In this document: positions 7,128 to 15,471 of the stretch, piece after piece
How positions within the stretch are numbered: the first letter of the stretch is position 1
Layout of the letters: each line of letters opens with the position of its first letter
Origin: an uncultured Acetatifactor sp.
Lineage (GTDB): Bacteria > Bacillota > Clostridia > Lachnospirales > Lachnospiraceae
DNA length: 28,337 bases
Assembly: GCF_910585425.1 (NCBI RefSeq)
Contig: NZ_CAJUCP010000073.1
Span: 1-28,337 of the forward strand
Direction: 5' to 3'
Translations under genes and position numbers: made by a program
The notes under the pieces: generated by a model
The model's input: the letters and a program-made list of their open reading frames with translations, nothing else
Databases searched by the model: none
What the model was told of the DNA's origin: nothing

Positions 7128-7699
7128 TGGATAAAGCGGATTTGCAGACATCCGGGGAGCATGGAATCAAGACAAAGAAAGCGGGTATTGATATGGGCCA
7201 GAATAGAAGGAGTTATCGGCAGAACGCATATGAGGAGGACAGGAGGGCGTACCGGGGAGGGAACCGCGGCGGGTACATCCATGGAAATACAGCGAGGAAA
7301 TTCAATATACAGGAGCAGTGGGAGCAGATGCCGGAGCGAAAGCTCCATCCGGAGATACGCAAGAACCGGGAGAAGGCCAGGCATATGAGCGCGGGCTACG
7401 TCATGTTCCTGGCGGCGGCCCTGTGCGCGGCGGCCTTCATTCTGGTGAACTATATCCAACTGCAGTCGGACCTGACCACTCTGACCAAGACCGTGGCCGA
7501 CATGGAGAGCGAGCTCAACGGCCTGAAGCTCTCCAATGACGAGGAGTACAACCGGATCATCAGCGGCATCGACCTGGAGGAGATCAAGCGGGTAGCCATC
7601 GGGGAGCTGGGCATGGGCTATGCGGAGGAAGGCCAGATTGTGGAATACGAGAATCAGGAAGGCGATTACATGCGCCGGGTGACCGGAAGCGGCAAGTAG
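7127..7699 (+). CDS. ftsL: Cell division protein FtsL-like
   Basis: This is a small bitopic membrane protein of up to 190 residues. A basic cytoplasmic N-terminal region (with RRSYRQN and GNTARKFNIQ) is followed by one membrane segment (about residues 90-108, GYVMFLAAALCAAAFILVNY) and a short extracytoplasmic coiled coil (LQSDLTTLTKTVADMESELNGLKL). That architecture and the place between rsmH and a class B PBP gene identify it as FtsL, which links DivIB and the septal synthase in the divisome. The start is uncertain. ATG 7127 overlaps the rsmH stop (TGATG) and would use coupling without a Shine-Dalgarno sequence. ATG 7193 (MGQNRRSYRQN, 168 residues) is also plausible. Sequence conservation of FtsL is low, so the call rests on architecture and synteny. 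Confidence 0.85.
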   Translation: MDKADLQTSGEHGIKTKKAGIDMGQNRRSYRQNAYEEDRRAYRGGNRGGYIHGNTARKFNIQEQWEQMPERKLHPEIRKNREKARHMSAGYVMFLAAALCAAAFILVNYIQLQSDLTTLTKTVADMESELNGLKLSNDEEYNRIISGIDLEEIKRVAIGELGMGYAEEGQIVEYENQEGDYMRRVTGSGK

Positions 7700-7708
7700 A
7701 GGGTGAAG

Positions 7709-10000
7709 ATGGCCAACAGGAAAGTCAAGAAATTTTCAATCAAAATGCAGAAAAAGCTGGTGGTTCTGTTCATCCTGCTGCTGGCCATGTTCATTGGCCT
7801 GACGGTCCGGCTGGTGTGGATCACAGGGGAAAACGAGACGGACTACCAGAAGCAGGTGCTTTCCCAGCAGCAGTATACCTCCACCACCATTCCCTACAGG
7901 CGGGGGAATATCCTGGATGTGAAGGGGACCAGGCTGGCCACCAGCGAGAAGGTGTACAACCTGGTCATAGACGCCAAGGTGATGAACTACAAGTCCCAGT
8001 ATCTGGAGCCTACCCTGAAGGCCCTGGGCGAGAATTTCGACCTGGACATGGGCGCGGTCAGGGAGCACGTCACGAAGAACAAGAGTTCATCCTGGTATGT
8101 GCCGCTGAGGCAGTTGACCTACGAGGAGATCAGCGGGTTCCAGGAGGCCCAGAGCGCGGATTCCAATATACAGGGTGTCTGGTTCGAGGAGGAGTACCGG
8201 CGGATCTACCCTTACAATTCCCTGGCGGCGGACGTGATAGGATTTTCCGGCAGGGACAATGTGGGAAAATACGGGCTGGAGGAATACTACAACGATATCT
8301 TAAACGGGATCGACGGCAGGGAGTACGGCTATCTGAATGACGACCTGAACCTGGAGCGCACCGTGAAATCCGCGGTGGACGGCTATGATCTCCATACCAC
8401 CATCGACGCCAACCTGCAGATGATCGTGGAGAAATACTTAAAGCAGTTCGACGATGAGCAGAAGGACTCCTTTACGTCGGGAAACGGCGCGGAGAACACG
8501 GGCTGCGTCATGATGAACGTGAATACAGGGGAAGTCCTGGCCATGGCCAGCTATCCCCCCTATGACCTGAACGATGTGCGGAACACGGACAGCCTCCTGG
8601 GCACCAGGCTGCTGGAGGAGGTGACCAATGCGGCCGGGTACACGGAGATCAGGAAGACGGACACCATCATCACCCAGGAGGTGGTGAATGGCCTGAGCGA
8701 GGAGCAGCTGTACGTGAACCTGAACTACCTGTGGCAGAATTATTGCATCACAGGCACCTACGAGCCGGGCTCCACCGCCAAGCCCTTTACGGTGGCGGCC
8801 GCCCTGGAGGACGGCGTGATCGCACCGGACCTGAATCTGGAATGCAACGGCGTCATGGAGATCGGCGACTACGACATCAAGTGCCACAACGGCCCGGAAG
8901 GGTGGCTCACCCTGGAACAGGCGGTGGCCAACTCCTGCAACGTGTCAATGATGAAGATCGCCCAGGCCCTGGGGAAGGACGAGTTCTGCGAGTTCCAGCA
9001 GATCTTCAACATCGGCCTGAAGACCAACATCGACCTGGCAGGGGAGGCCAGGACCGCCAGCCTGGTCTATGTGGCGGACAATATGGGGCCCACGGATCTG
9101 GCCACCAACAGCTTCGGCCAGAACTTCAATGTGACCATGATCGAGATGATCGCGGGGTTCTGCTCCCTGATCAACGGCGGCTACTATTATGAGCCCCATG
9201 TGGTGAACAAGATCACCAATGTGAACGGCGCCACGGTGCAGAACATCGAGCCCAGGGTCCTGAAGCAGACCATATCCGAATCCACCTCCGAGCTGATCAG
9301 GCAGTACTGCAGGGCTGTAGTGGAATACGGCACCGGCAAGACGGCCAGGCCGGCGGGCTACATGATAGGGGGCAAGACCGGGACGGCGGAGACCATAGAC
9401 CCGAACACCCACAAGCGTTCCGAGACGGAGCATGTGGTATCCTTCATCGGCTATGCCCCGGCGGACGATCCCCAGGTGGCGATCTACGTGGTGGTGGACA
9501 GGCCCAATTCCGACAAGCAGGGCAATGCCAGGTATGCCACGAAGATCGTGCGCAACATCCTCACCGAGGCCCTTCCCTATCTGAACATCTTCATGACCGA
9601 GGAGGTCACGGAGGAGGAGCAGCAGGAGCTGGACGCGCTGCAGCAGTCCATTATCGGGCAGTACGCCCCGTCGGCCCCCGAGGGAGGCCAGGAGGACGGA
9701 GAGGGCGCTGAGGACGGTCAGGGCGCGGAAGGCGGCGAGGGCGGAGCCGGGGAAGGCGGCAATCCCCAGGGAAGCGGACAGAGCCCCGAGGGTGGAAGCC
9801 CTGAGGGCAACGGACAGAGCCCCGAGGGCGGAAGCCCTGAGGGCAACGGACAGGAGCCGGAGGGCGGAAGCCAGGGAGAGGGCGGCGAAGGCGGCCAGGG
9901 CGAAGGCGGCGCACCGCCTGCCACCCAGGGCGAATCGGTGCCGAATCCCGACATACCGGTGAACCCCAATCTTCCCACGAATCCGAATATGGAGGAATAA
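7709..10000 (+). CDS. Class B penicillin-binding protein (FtsI/PBP2B-like) with a Gly/Glu/Pro-rich tail
   Basis: This septal peptidoglycan transpeptidase has a single N-terminal membrane anchor (about residues 17-37), a dimerisation/pedestal domain (with IPYRRGNILDVKGT) and a penicillin-binding domain. Active-site motifs are intact: S355-T-A-K358 in YEPGSTAKPF, S409-C-N411, and K556-T-G558 in GGKTGTAET. After the catalytic domain (about residue 650) come no PASTA domains but roughly 110 residues rich in Gly, Glu, Pro, Gln and Ser, including a 12-residue repeat. ATG 7709 is chosen because GAGGGTG stands just upstream; an in-frame GTG 7703 lies inside that site. The total is 763 residues. It follows ftsL by 9 bases. 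By position it corresponds to B. subtilis pbpB, ahead of a second PBP gene. Confidence 0.92.
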   Translation: MANRKVKKFSIKMQKKLVVLFILLLAMFIGLTVRLVWITGENETDYQKQVLSQQQYTSTTIPYRRGNILDVKGTRLATSEKVYNLVIDAKVMNYKSQYLEPTLKALGENFDLDMGAVREHVTKNKSSSWYVPLRQLTYEEISGFQEAQSADSNIQGVWFEEEYRRIYPYNSLAADVIGFSGRDNVGKYGLEEYYNDILNGIDGREYGYLNDDLNLERTVKSAVDGYDLHTTIDANLQMIVEKYLKQFDDEQKDSFTSGNGAENTGCVMMNVNTGEVLAMASYPPYDLNDVRNTDSLLGTRLLEEVTNAAGYTEIRKTDTIITQEVVNGLSEEQLYVNLNYLWQNYCITGTYEPGSTAKPFTVAAALEDGVIAPDLNLECNGVMEIGDYDIKCHNGPEGWLTLEQAVANSCNVSMMKIAQALGKDEFCEFQQIFNIGLKTNIDLAGEARTASLVYVADNMGPTDLATNSFGQNFNVTMIEMIAGFCSLINGGYYYEPHVVNKITNVNGATVQNIEPRVLKQTISESTSELIRQYCRAVVEYGTGKTARPAGYMIGGKTGTAETIDPNTHKRSETEHVVSFIGYAPADDPQVAIYVVVDRPNSDKQGNARYATKIVRNILTEALPYLNIFMTEEVTEEEQQELDALQQSIIGQYAPSAPEGGQEDGEGAEDGQGAEGGEGGAGEGGNPQGSGQSPEGGSPEGNGQSPEGGSPEGNGQEPEGGSQGEGGEGGQGEGGAPPATQGESVPNPDIPVNPNLPTNPNMEE
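9776..9883 (+). repeat. 36-base tandem repeat inside the PBP gene tail
   Basis: Three consecutive 36-base units start at 9776, 9812 and 9848. The first two are almost identical and the third is diverged. They encode a 12-residue repeat containing GQSPEGGSPEGN. Being in frame and near-identical, they could change in copy number by slippage or recombination. Confidence 0.85.
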
Positions 10001-10012
10001 ACCTTATCATAA

Positions 10013-10057
10013 CCTCATGGGGACGGGAATAGAGTATAGTAAGACCTTACCATGAGG
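10013..10057 (+). promoter_or_regulatory. Inverted repeat that could cover the ribosome binding site of the second PBP gene
   Basis: CCTCATGG at 10013-10020 is a perfect complement of CCATGAGG at 10050-10057, separated by 29 bases. The GAGG in the second arm (10054-10057) is the Shine-Dalgarno sequence for ATG 10063. Folding of the mRNA would hide it. There is no T-run, so it is not a terminator. Confidence 0.4.
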
Positions 10058-10062
10058 CATAC

Positions 10063-11787
10063 ATGCTGACAGACAACAATAAAATATTCCACAGAAAGAA
10101 GATCCTGACCATCTTCCTTGTCTGTACCGGCATTTTCTCAGGCTTGCTCGGAAGGCTGGTGTACCTGTGCGTATGGGAGGCGGAGCACTATTCCGCTATG
10201 GCCGACCAGCTCCATGAAAGGGAGCGCAGCATCAAGGCGGCCAGGGGCCGCATCCTTGACCGCAACGGCACGGTGCTGGCGGACAACAGGACAGTGTGCA
10301 CCATATCCGTCATCCACAACCAACTGGAGGATCCGGAGGAGGTCATCGAGATCCTGACCAAAGAGCTGGAGCTGTCCGAGGACTATGTGCGGAAAAGGGT
10401 GGAGAAATATTCCGCCATGGAGCGCATCAAGAGCAATGTGGACAAGGAACTGGGGGACAGGATTCGGGAGTACGACCTGGCCGGGGTAAAGGTGGATGAG
10501 GACTACAAGCGGTATTACCCTTACGACGACCTGGCCAGCAAGGTATTGGGCTTCACCGGAGGCGACAACCAGGGGATCATCGGGCTGGAGGTGGTCTACG
10601 ATGAATACCTGCAGGGGGAGCCGGGGGAAATCCTGACAGTGACGGATGCCAAGGGCATCGAGGTGGAGGCGGCGGGGGAGAGGCGCAGGGAACCGGTGAG
10701 CGGTCTGGATCTCTGTATCAGCCTGGACAGGAACATCCAGTCCTACGCCACCCAGCTTGCGGAACAGGCCCTTGCCACCAAGGAGGCGGACAGCGTGTCC
10801 GTCCTTGTGATGAATCCCCAGAACGGGGAGATTTACGCCTGCGTGAATGTGCCGGAATTCGATTTGAACAATCCCTTCGAGCTGCCGGAGGGGACGCCGG
10901 ACGACATCAGCCAGGAGGAATCCCAGAACATATTGAACGGCATCTGGCGGAACGGCTGCATCAACGATACATACGAACCGGGATCCACCTTCAAGATCAT
11001 CACCGCGGCGGCGGGCCTTGAGGCCGGTGTGGTGACGCCCCAGAGCAGCTTCAGCTGTCCAGGCTTCATCACGGTGGACGACAGGAGGATCCATTGCCAC
11101 AAGAGATCCGGCCACGGCAGCCAGGATTTCACCCACACCATGATGAATTCCTGCAACCCGGCCCTGATCACCGTGGGGCTGCGGCTGGGGGTGGAGGGTT
11201 ACTACAGCTATTTCGAGAAATTCGGCCTGAAGAAGATGACAGGCATAGATCTCCCGGGAGAGGCCGGGACCATCATGCACAAGAAGGAGGACATGGGCAA
11301 TGTAGAGCTTGCCACCGTGGCCTTCGGCCAGTCCTTCCAGATTACGCCCATACAGCTTCTGACTACCGTTTCCTCCATCATAAACGGAGGCAGGCGGATC
11401 ACGCCCCATTTCGGCATACAGACCGTGGACGCCGAGGGGAACGTGCAGGAGCGCTTTGAGTACCCTGTGTCGGAGGGCATCCTGTCCGAGGAGACCAGCG
11501 CCACCATGCGGGAGATCCTGGAGATGGTGGTGAAGGAGGGGAGCGGCGCCAACGGCCAGGTGGAGGGCTTCCGCATCGGAGGCAAGACCGCCACCAGCCA
11601 GACCCTTCCCAGGGGCAGCGGACGCTACATCGCTTCCTTCATCGGCTTCGCCCCGGCGGAGGATCCCCAGGTGATCGCCATCGCCATCGTGAACAATCCA
11701 CAGGGGGTGTACTACGGCAGTCAGGTGGCTGCACCGATTGTCCGGCAGCTTTATGAGAATATTCTTCCCTATTTGGGCATACAATGA
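10063..11787 (+). CDS. Second class B penicillin-binding protein (SpoVD-like)
   Basis: The 574-residue transpeptidase has a membrane anchor at about residues 14-34, a pedestal domain (AARGRILDRNGTVLADNRT) and a penicillin-binding domain. The acyl-serine motif is S308-T-F-K311 in YEPGSTFK, and the SxN motif is S363-C-N365. The third motif reads K508-T-A510 (GGKTATSQT) instead of the usual KTG. There is no C-terminal extension or PASTA domain. The arrangement of two class B PBP genes in a row before mraY matches pbpB-spoVD of Bacillus, so this one may serve cortex synthesis in the forespore septum, which is inferred from order only. GAGG lies five bases before ATG 10063. The 62-base gap from the first PBP gene holds an inverted repeat covering this ribosome binding site. 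Confidence 0.9.
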   Translation: MLTDNNKIFHRKKILTIFLVCTGIFSGLLGRLVYLCVWEAEHYSAMADQLHERERSIKAARGRILDRNGTVLADNRTVCTISVIHNQLEDPEEVIEILTKELELSEDYVRKRVEKYSAMERIKSNVDKELGDRIREYDLAGVKVDEDYKRYYPYDDLASKVLGFTGGDNQGIIGLEVVYDEYLQGEPGEILTVTDAKGIEVEAAGERRREPVSGLDLCISLDRNIQSYATQLAEQALATKEADSVSVLVMNPQNGEIYACVNVPEFDLNNPFELPEGTPDDISQEESQNILNGIWRNGCINDTYEPGSTFKIITAAAGLEAGVVTPQSSFSCPGFITVDDRRIHCHKRSGHGSQDFTHTMMNSCNPALITVGLRLGVEGYYSYFEKFGLKKMTGIDLPGEAGTIMHKKEDMGNVELATVAFGQSFQITPIQLLTTVSSIINGGRRITPHFGIQTVDAEGNVQERFEYPVSEGILSEETSATMREILEMVVKEGSGANGQVEGFRIGGKTATSQTLPRGSGRYIASFIGFAPAEDPQVIAIAIVNNPQGVYYGSQVAAPIVRQLYENILPYLGIQ

Positions 11788-11805
11788 TATTTGTGGGAGG
11801 GAGAG

Positions 11806-12759
11806 ATGATGGGCAGTATAACAGCAGTGATGATTTCCTTCTTTGCCAGCGCCGTTTTGGGGCCGGTGCTGATTCCGTTCCTGCGCTGGCTCAAATGCGG
11901 CCAGATGGTCAGGAGCGACGGGCCCGCCGCACATCTGAAGAAGATGGGCACGCCCACCATGGGAGGCATATTGATTCTGTTCAGCGTGACGGCCACCTCC
12001 CTGCTGTTCCTGAAGGATTACCCCAGGATAGCGCCGATCCTGCTGCTGACGGCCGGGTTCGGCCTGGTGGGATTGATGGATGATTACATAAAAGTAGTAT
12101 GCAGGCGGTCCATGGGCCTTACGCCCTGGCAGAAGCTCCTGGGGCAGCTCCTGGTCACGGCGGTCTTCGCCTGGTATCTGACCCGCTATACGGATGTGAG
12201 CCTTGCCATGCGGATTCCCTTCCTGTCCGGCAGGTATCTGGACTTCGGCGTCTGGAACATCCCCATACTGTTCTTCGTCACCCTGGGGACGGCCAACGGG
12301 ACGAACTTCACGGACGGGCTGGACGGGTTGGCGGGAAGCGTCACGCTGATGGTGGCGGTGTTCTTCTCCGTGGTGGCCATCGGCACCTCATCGGGGATAG
12401 AGCCGGTGACATGCGCCGTGGCGGGGGCGCTGATGGGATTTCTGCTGTTCAACGTCCACCCGGCGGCGGTGTTCATGGGGGATACGGGATCCCTGGCGCT
12501 GGGAGGGTTCGTGGCAGGCTGCGGCTATATGCTGCAGATGCCCCTGTACATAGCGATTATCGGCGTCATCTATCTGGTGGAGGTGTGCTCCGTCATCCTG
12601 CAGGTGGGCTATTTCAAGCTGAGCGGGGGAAAGCGGATATTCCGGATGGCGCCCCTGCACCACCACTTCGAGCTCTGCGGATGGTCGGAGACCAGGATCA
12701 CGGCGCTGTTCACCATCATTACGGCTCTGATGTGCCTGCTGGCCCTGGGGGGAATGTGA
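11806..12759 (+). CDS. mraY: Phospho-N-acetylmuramoyl-pentapeptide transferase
   Basis: MraY transfers phospho-MurNAc-pentapeptide from UDP to undecaprenyl phosphate in the membrane, giving lipid I. The 317-residue protein has about ten membrane segments and the expected cytoplasmic motifs: KKMGTPTMGG near residue 45, MDDYIKV with the Mg-binding aspartates, NFTDGLDGLAGS, FNVHPAAVFMGDTGS, and PLHHHFEL near the C-terminus. The start is ATG 11806 or the adjacent ATG 11809, after GGGAGGGAGAG. It lies 18 bases after the second PBP gene. No murE or murF gene lies next to it, unlike many dcw clusters. Confidence 0.97.
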   Translation: MMGSITAVMISFFASAVLGPVLIPFLRWLKCGQMVRSDGPAAHLKKMGTPTMGGILILFSVTATSLLFLKDYPRIAPILLLTAGFGLVGLMDDYIKVVCRRSMGLTPWQKLLGQLLVTAVFAWYLTRYTDVSLAMRIPFLSGRYLDFGVWNIPILFFVTLGTANGTNFTDGLDGLAGSVTLMVAVFFSVVAIGTSSGIEPVTCAVAGALMGFLLFNVHPAAVFMGDTGSLALGGFVAGCGYMLQMPLYIAIIGVIYLVEVCSVILQVGYFKLSGGKRIFRMAPLHHHFELCGWSETRITALFTIITALMCLLALGGM

Positions 12760-12849
12760 GGCGGCAGGGGAGGCAATGTGCTCTGAGGGCCGGAAGCGGA
12801 ACGGAATTAGAACTGGAATCGGTATTGAAACAGGAAAGGAACAGAAAAA

Positions 12850-14211
12850 ATGAGAGCAGGAGAAAAATGCCTGGTAGTAGGTTCCGGCTTGAGCGGAATC
12901 AGCGCCGTGGCCTGTCTGGAATACATGGGAGCAGAAGTCACGCTGTACGACAGCAATGAGAAGCTGACGCAGGAGGATCTCAGGGCTTTGCTTCCCGCGG
13001 GGAGCAAGGCGGCCTGCGTGACGGGAGAGCTGCCGGAGGAGATCCTGGGGCAGGTGGAGACTCTGGTATTGAGCCCCGGGGTGCCCACGGACATCCCGCT
13101 GGTGGATCGTCTGCGCCAAAACGGCGCGGAGGTCATCGGGGAGATAGAGCTGGGCTTCCTGCAGGAGAAGGGCAGGGTGGCCGCCATCACGGGCACCAAC
13201 GGCAAGACTACCACCACCACCCTGGTGGGGGAAATCATGAGGGCCCACCTGGGCGGGGAGAAGGTGTTCGTGGTGGGTAACATCGGCAACCCCTACACGG
13301 CGGAGTCCGGGAAGACCGGGGAGGGCTCCGTGACCGTGGGGGAGATCAGCTCCTTCCAGCTGGAGACCACCCGCAGCTTCCATCCTGCGGTGTCGGCGAT
13401 CCTGAACATCACGCCGGACCACCTGAACCGCCATCACACCATGGAGGCCTATGTGGCGGCCAAGGAGCACATCGCCGCCATGCAGACGAAGGACGACATA
13501 TGTGTCTTAAACTATGAGAACGTATACACCAGGAGCTTCGGGGACAGATGCCCCGCCAGGGTGGTGTGGTTTTCCTCCGCCCGGGAGCTGGAGGACGGCT
13601 ATTACCTGAAGGGAGATAAGATTTTCAGGGCCATGTCCGGCCGGGGGCAGGAGCTGCTGGACATCCACCGGGACATGAGGCTGGTGGGCCTGTGCAATGT
13701 GGAGAATGTCATGGCGGCCATTGCCATCGCGGAAGGCATGGGGGTGCCCATGGGGACGATCCTGGACACCGTCCGGGAGTTTCGGGCCGTGGAGCACCGC
13801 ATCGAGTTCGTGGCCACCAAGGCCGATGTGGACTATTACAACGATTCCAAGGGGACCAATCCCGATGCCGCCATCCAGGGCATCCGGGCCATGCACAAGC
13901 CCACAATCCTGATCGGGGGCGGGTATGACAAGGGAAGCAGGTACGACGAATGGATCGAGAGCTTTGAGGGCAAGGTGAAATGTCTGGTGCTGATCGGCCA
14001 GACGAAGGAAATGATTGCGGAATGCGCCAGAAGGCACGGATTTGGGAATATCCGTTTCGCGGACACCTTTCAGGAATGCCTGGAGCTGTGCACGCAGCTT
14101 GCGGAGAGCGGAGACGCGGTGCTCCTGTCGCCGGCCTGCGCCAGTTGGGGGATGTTCCCGAACTATGAGGAGCGGGGGCGGCTTTTCAAGGAATACGTGA
14201 ATCGGCTATAG
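12850..14211 (+). CDS. murD: UDP-N-acetylmuramoylalanine--D-glutamate ligase
   Basis: MurD adds D-glutamate to UDP-MurNAc-L-alanine in the cytoplasm with ATP. The 453-residue protein shows an N-terminal Rossmann-like UDP-binding domain (CLVVGSGLSGISA), the ATP loop G115-T-N-G-K119-T-T, the ligase motif NITPDHLNRHHTMEAY, and a C-terminal domain with DSKGTNPDA and a final PACASWGMFPNYEERGRLF. AAAGGAA precedes ATG 12850. The 90-base gap after mraY contains a run of loosely repeated GGAA-type words but no clear promoter or terminator. ftsW follows almost directly. Confidence 0.98.
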   Translation: MRAGEKCLVVGSGLSGISAVACLEYMGAEVTLYDSNEKLTQEDLRALLPAGSKAACVTGELPEEILGQVETLVLSPGVPTDIPLVDRLRQNGAEVIGEIELGFLQEKGRVAAITGTNGKTTTTTLVGEIMRAHLGGEKVFVVGNIGNPYTAESGKTGEGSVTVGEISSFQLETTRSFHPAVSAILNITPDHLNRHHTMEAYVAAKEHIAAMQTKDDICVLNYENVYTRSFGDRCPARVVWFSSARELEDGYYLKGDKIFRAMSGRGQELLDIHRDMRLVGLCNVENVMAAIAIAEGMGVPMGTILDTVREFRAVEHRIEFVATKADVDYYNDSKGTNPDAAIQGIRAMHKPTILIGGGYDKGSRYDEWIESFEGKVKCLVLIGQTKEMIAECARRHGFGNIRFADTFQECLELCTQLAESGDAVLLSPACASWGMFPNYEERGRLFKEYVNRL

Positions 14212-14223
14212 AGAGGGATGTGG

Positions 14224-15411
14224 ATGATGGCGCAGGCGAAAACGAGACGGAAGAGAAAGGAACAGTCAGAATACTTTTTTGACTACAGCCTACTTTTCAT
14301 TGTGCTGTTCCTGCTGGGCTTTGGACTGGTGATGATCTACTCGGCCAGCTCCTATGAGGCGTTCCAGAGCTACGAGGACACTACATATTATATGAAGAAA
14401 CAGCTCATCGCCATCGTCATCGGCATGGTGCTGATGATCATCGTGGCGAACATCCCCTACCATTTCTGGGAGCGGTTCGCCCTGCTGGGATATGTGGTGG
14501 CCATGGCGCTGGTGCCTCTGGTGAAGATTCCGGGCCTGGGCGTGGAGTCCCACGGAGCCTACCGATGGATCAAGATTCCCGGCATCGGCCTGAACCTGCA
14601 GCCTGCGGAGGTGGCGAAGCTGTGCCTGATCCTCTTCCTGGCGGTGATGGTGTGCAAGATGGGGAAAAGCGTGCGCACCATGAAGGGATTCGCCATCATG
14701 ATCCTCCTGCCCATGCCCGTGGTGCTGGAGGTCTACCTGATCACCAAGAACTTGAGCTCCGCCATCATCATCATGGGGATCTCCGTACTGATGGTATTCG
14801 TGGCCAGCCCTGACTACAAGAAATTCATCATCATGGGCGTCCTGGTGTTGATCGGGGCAGTGCTGATCGTGTTCCTGGCCGTGTCCTCCACCCAGAACGC
14901 GGCGGAGGGGGAGGAGGTGAACTTCCGTTTCGGAAGAATCGCCACCTGGCTGAATCCGGAGAGCGACGCCACGGGCACGGGCTTCCAGACCCTGCAGGGC
15001 CTGTACGCCATCGGAAGCGGCGGCGTCTGGGGCAAGGGGCTGGGGCAGAGCATGCAGAAGCTGAACTTCCTCCCCGAGGCCCAGAACGACATGATCTTCT
15101 CCATCATCTGCGAGGAGCTTGGCCTGTTCGGGGCCGTGGCCGTCATCATCATGTTCATCATGCTGCTGTGGCGGATGATGGTGATCGCCAATAACGCTCC
15201 CGACCTGTTCGGAGCCATGCTGGTGGTAGGGGTCATGGGACACATCGCCATCCAGGCCATCCTGAACATCGCCGTGGTGACCAACAGCATCCCCAATACC
15301 GGGATTTCCCTTCCCTTCATCAGCTACGGGGGCTCCTCGGTGATGTTCCTGCTGATAGAAATCGGGCTGGTCCTAAGCGTGGCCAGGCGGATACAGCTTA
15401 AGGAATTGTAA
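14224..15411 (+). CDS. ftsW: SEDS-family peptidoglycan polymerase FtsW/SpoVE
   Basis: This is a polytopic membrane protein of about ten segments, 395 residues long, from the SEDS glycosyltransferase family. It polymerises lipid II into glycan strands together with a class B PBP. Visible signatures are MIYSASSYEAF after the first membrane segment, GAYRWIKIPGIGLNLQPAE, a large loop with GRIATWLNPESDATGTGFQTLQ, and SIPNTGISLPFISYGGSS near the C-terminus. The N-terminus is very basic (TRRKRKEQ). Start codons are crowded: ATG 14218 touches the GAGAGGG site, whereas ATG 14224 has correct spacing and is preferred. Two class B PBPs sit upstream, so it could partner with either. FtsW and SpoVE cannot be told apart by sequence here. 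Confidence 0.95.
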   Translation: MMAQAKTRRKRKEQSEYFFDYSLLFIVLFLLGFGLVMIYSASSYEAFQSYEDTTYYMKKQLIAIVIGMVLMIIVANIPYHFWERFALLGYVVAMALVPLVKIPGLGVESHGAYRWIKIPGIGLNLQPAEVAKLCLILFLAVMVCKMGKSVRTMKGFAIMILLPMPVVLEVYLITKNLSSAIIIMGISVLMVFVASPDYKKFIIMGVLVLIGAVLIVFLAVSSTQNAAEGEEVNFRFGRIATWLNPESDATGTGFQTLQGLYAIGSGGVWGKGLGQSMQKLNFLPEAQNDMIFSIICEELGLFGAVAVIIMFIMLLWRMMVIANNAPDLFGAMLVVGVMGHIAIQAILNIAVVTNSIPNTGISLPFISYGGSSVMFLLIEIGLVLSVARRIQLKEL

Positions 15412-15471
15412 CATTTTCCGGCTTTCCCTCATAGGATAGAATATTCAATAAAAGAAACCGGATGGTGCTTA

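Noticed and set aside
10138..11934. Reverse-strand 598-residue open frame opposite the second PBP gene
   Set aside because: It is antisense to an intact, motif-complete PBP gene. Its composition (His/Gly/Leu-rich) is a typical shadow in GC-rich DNA.
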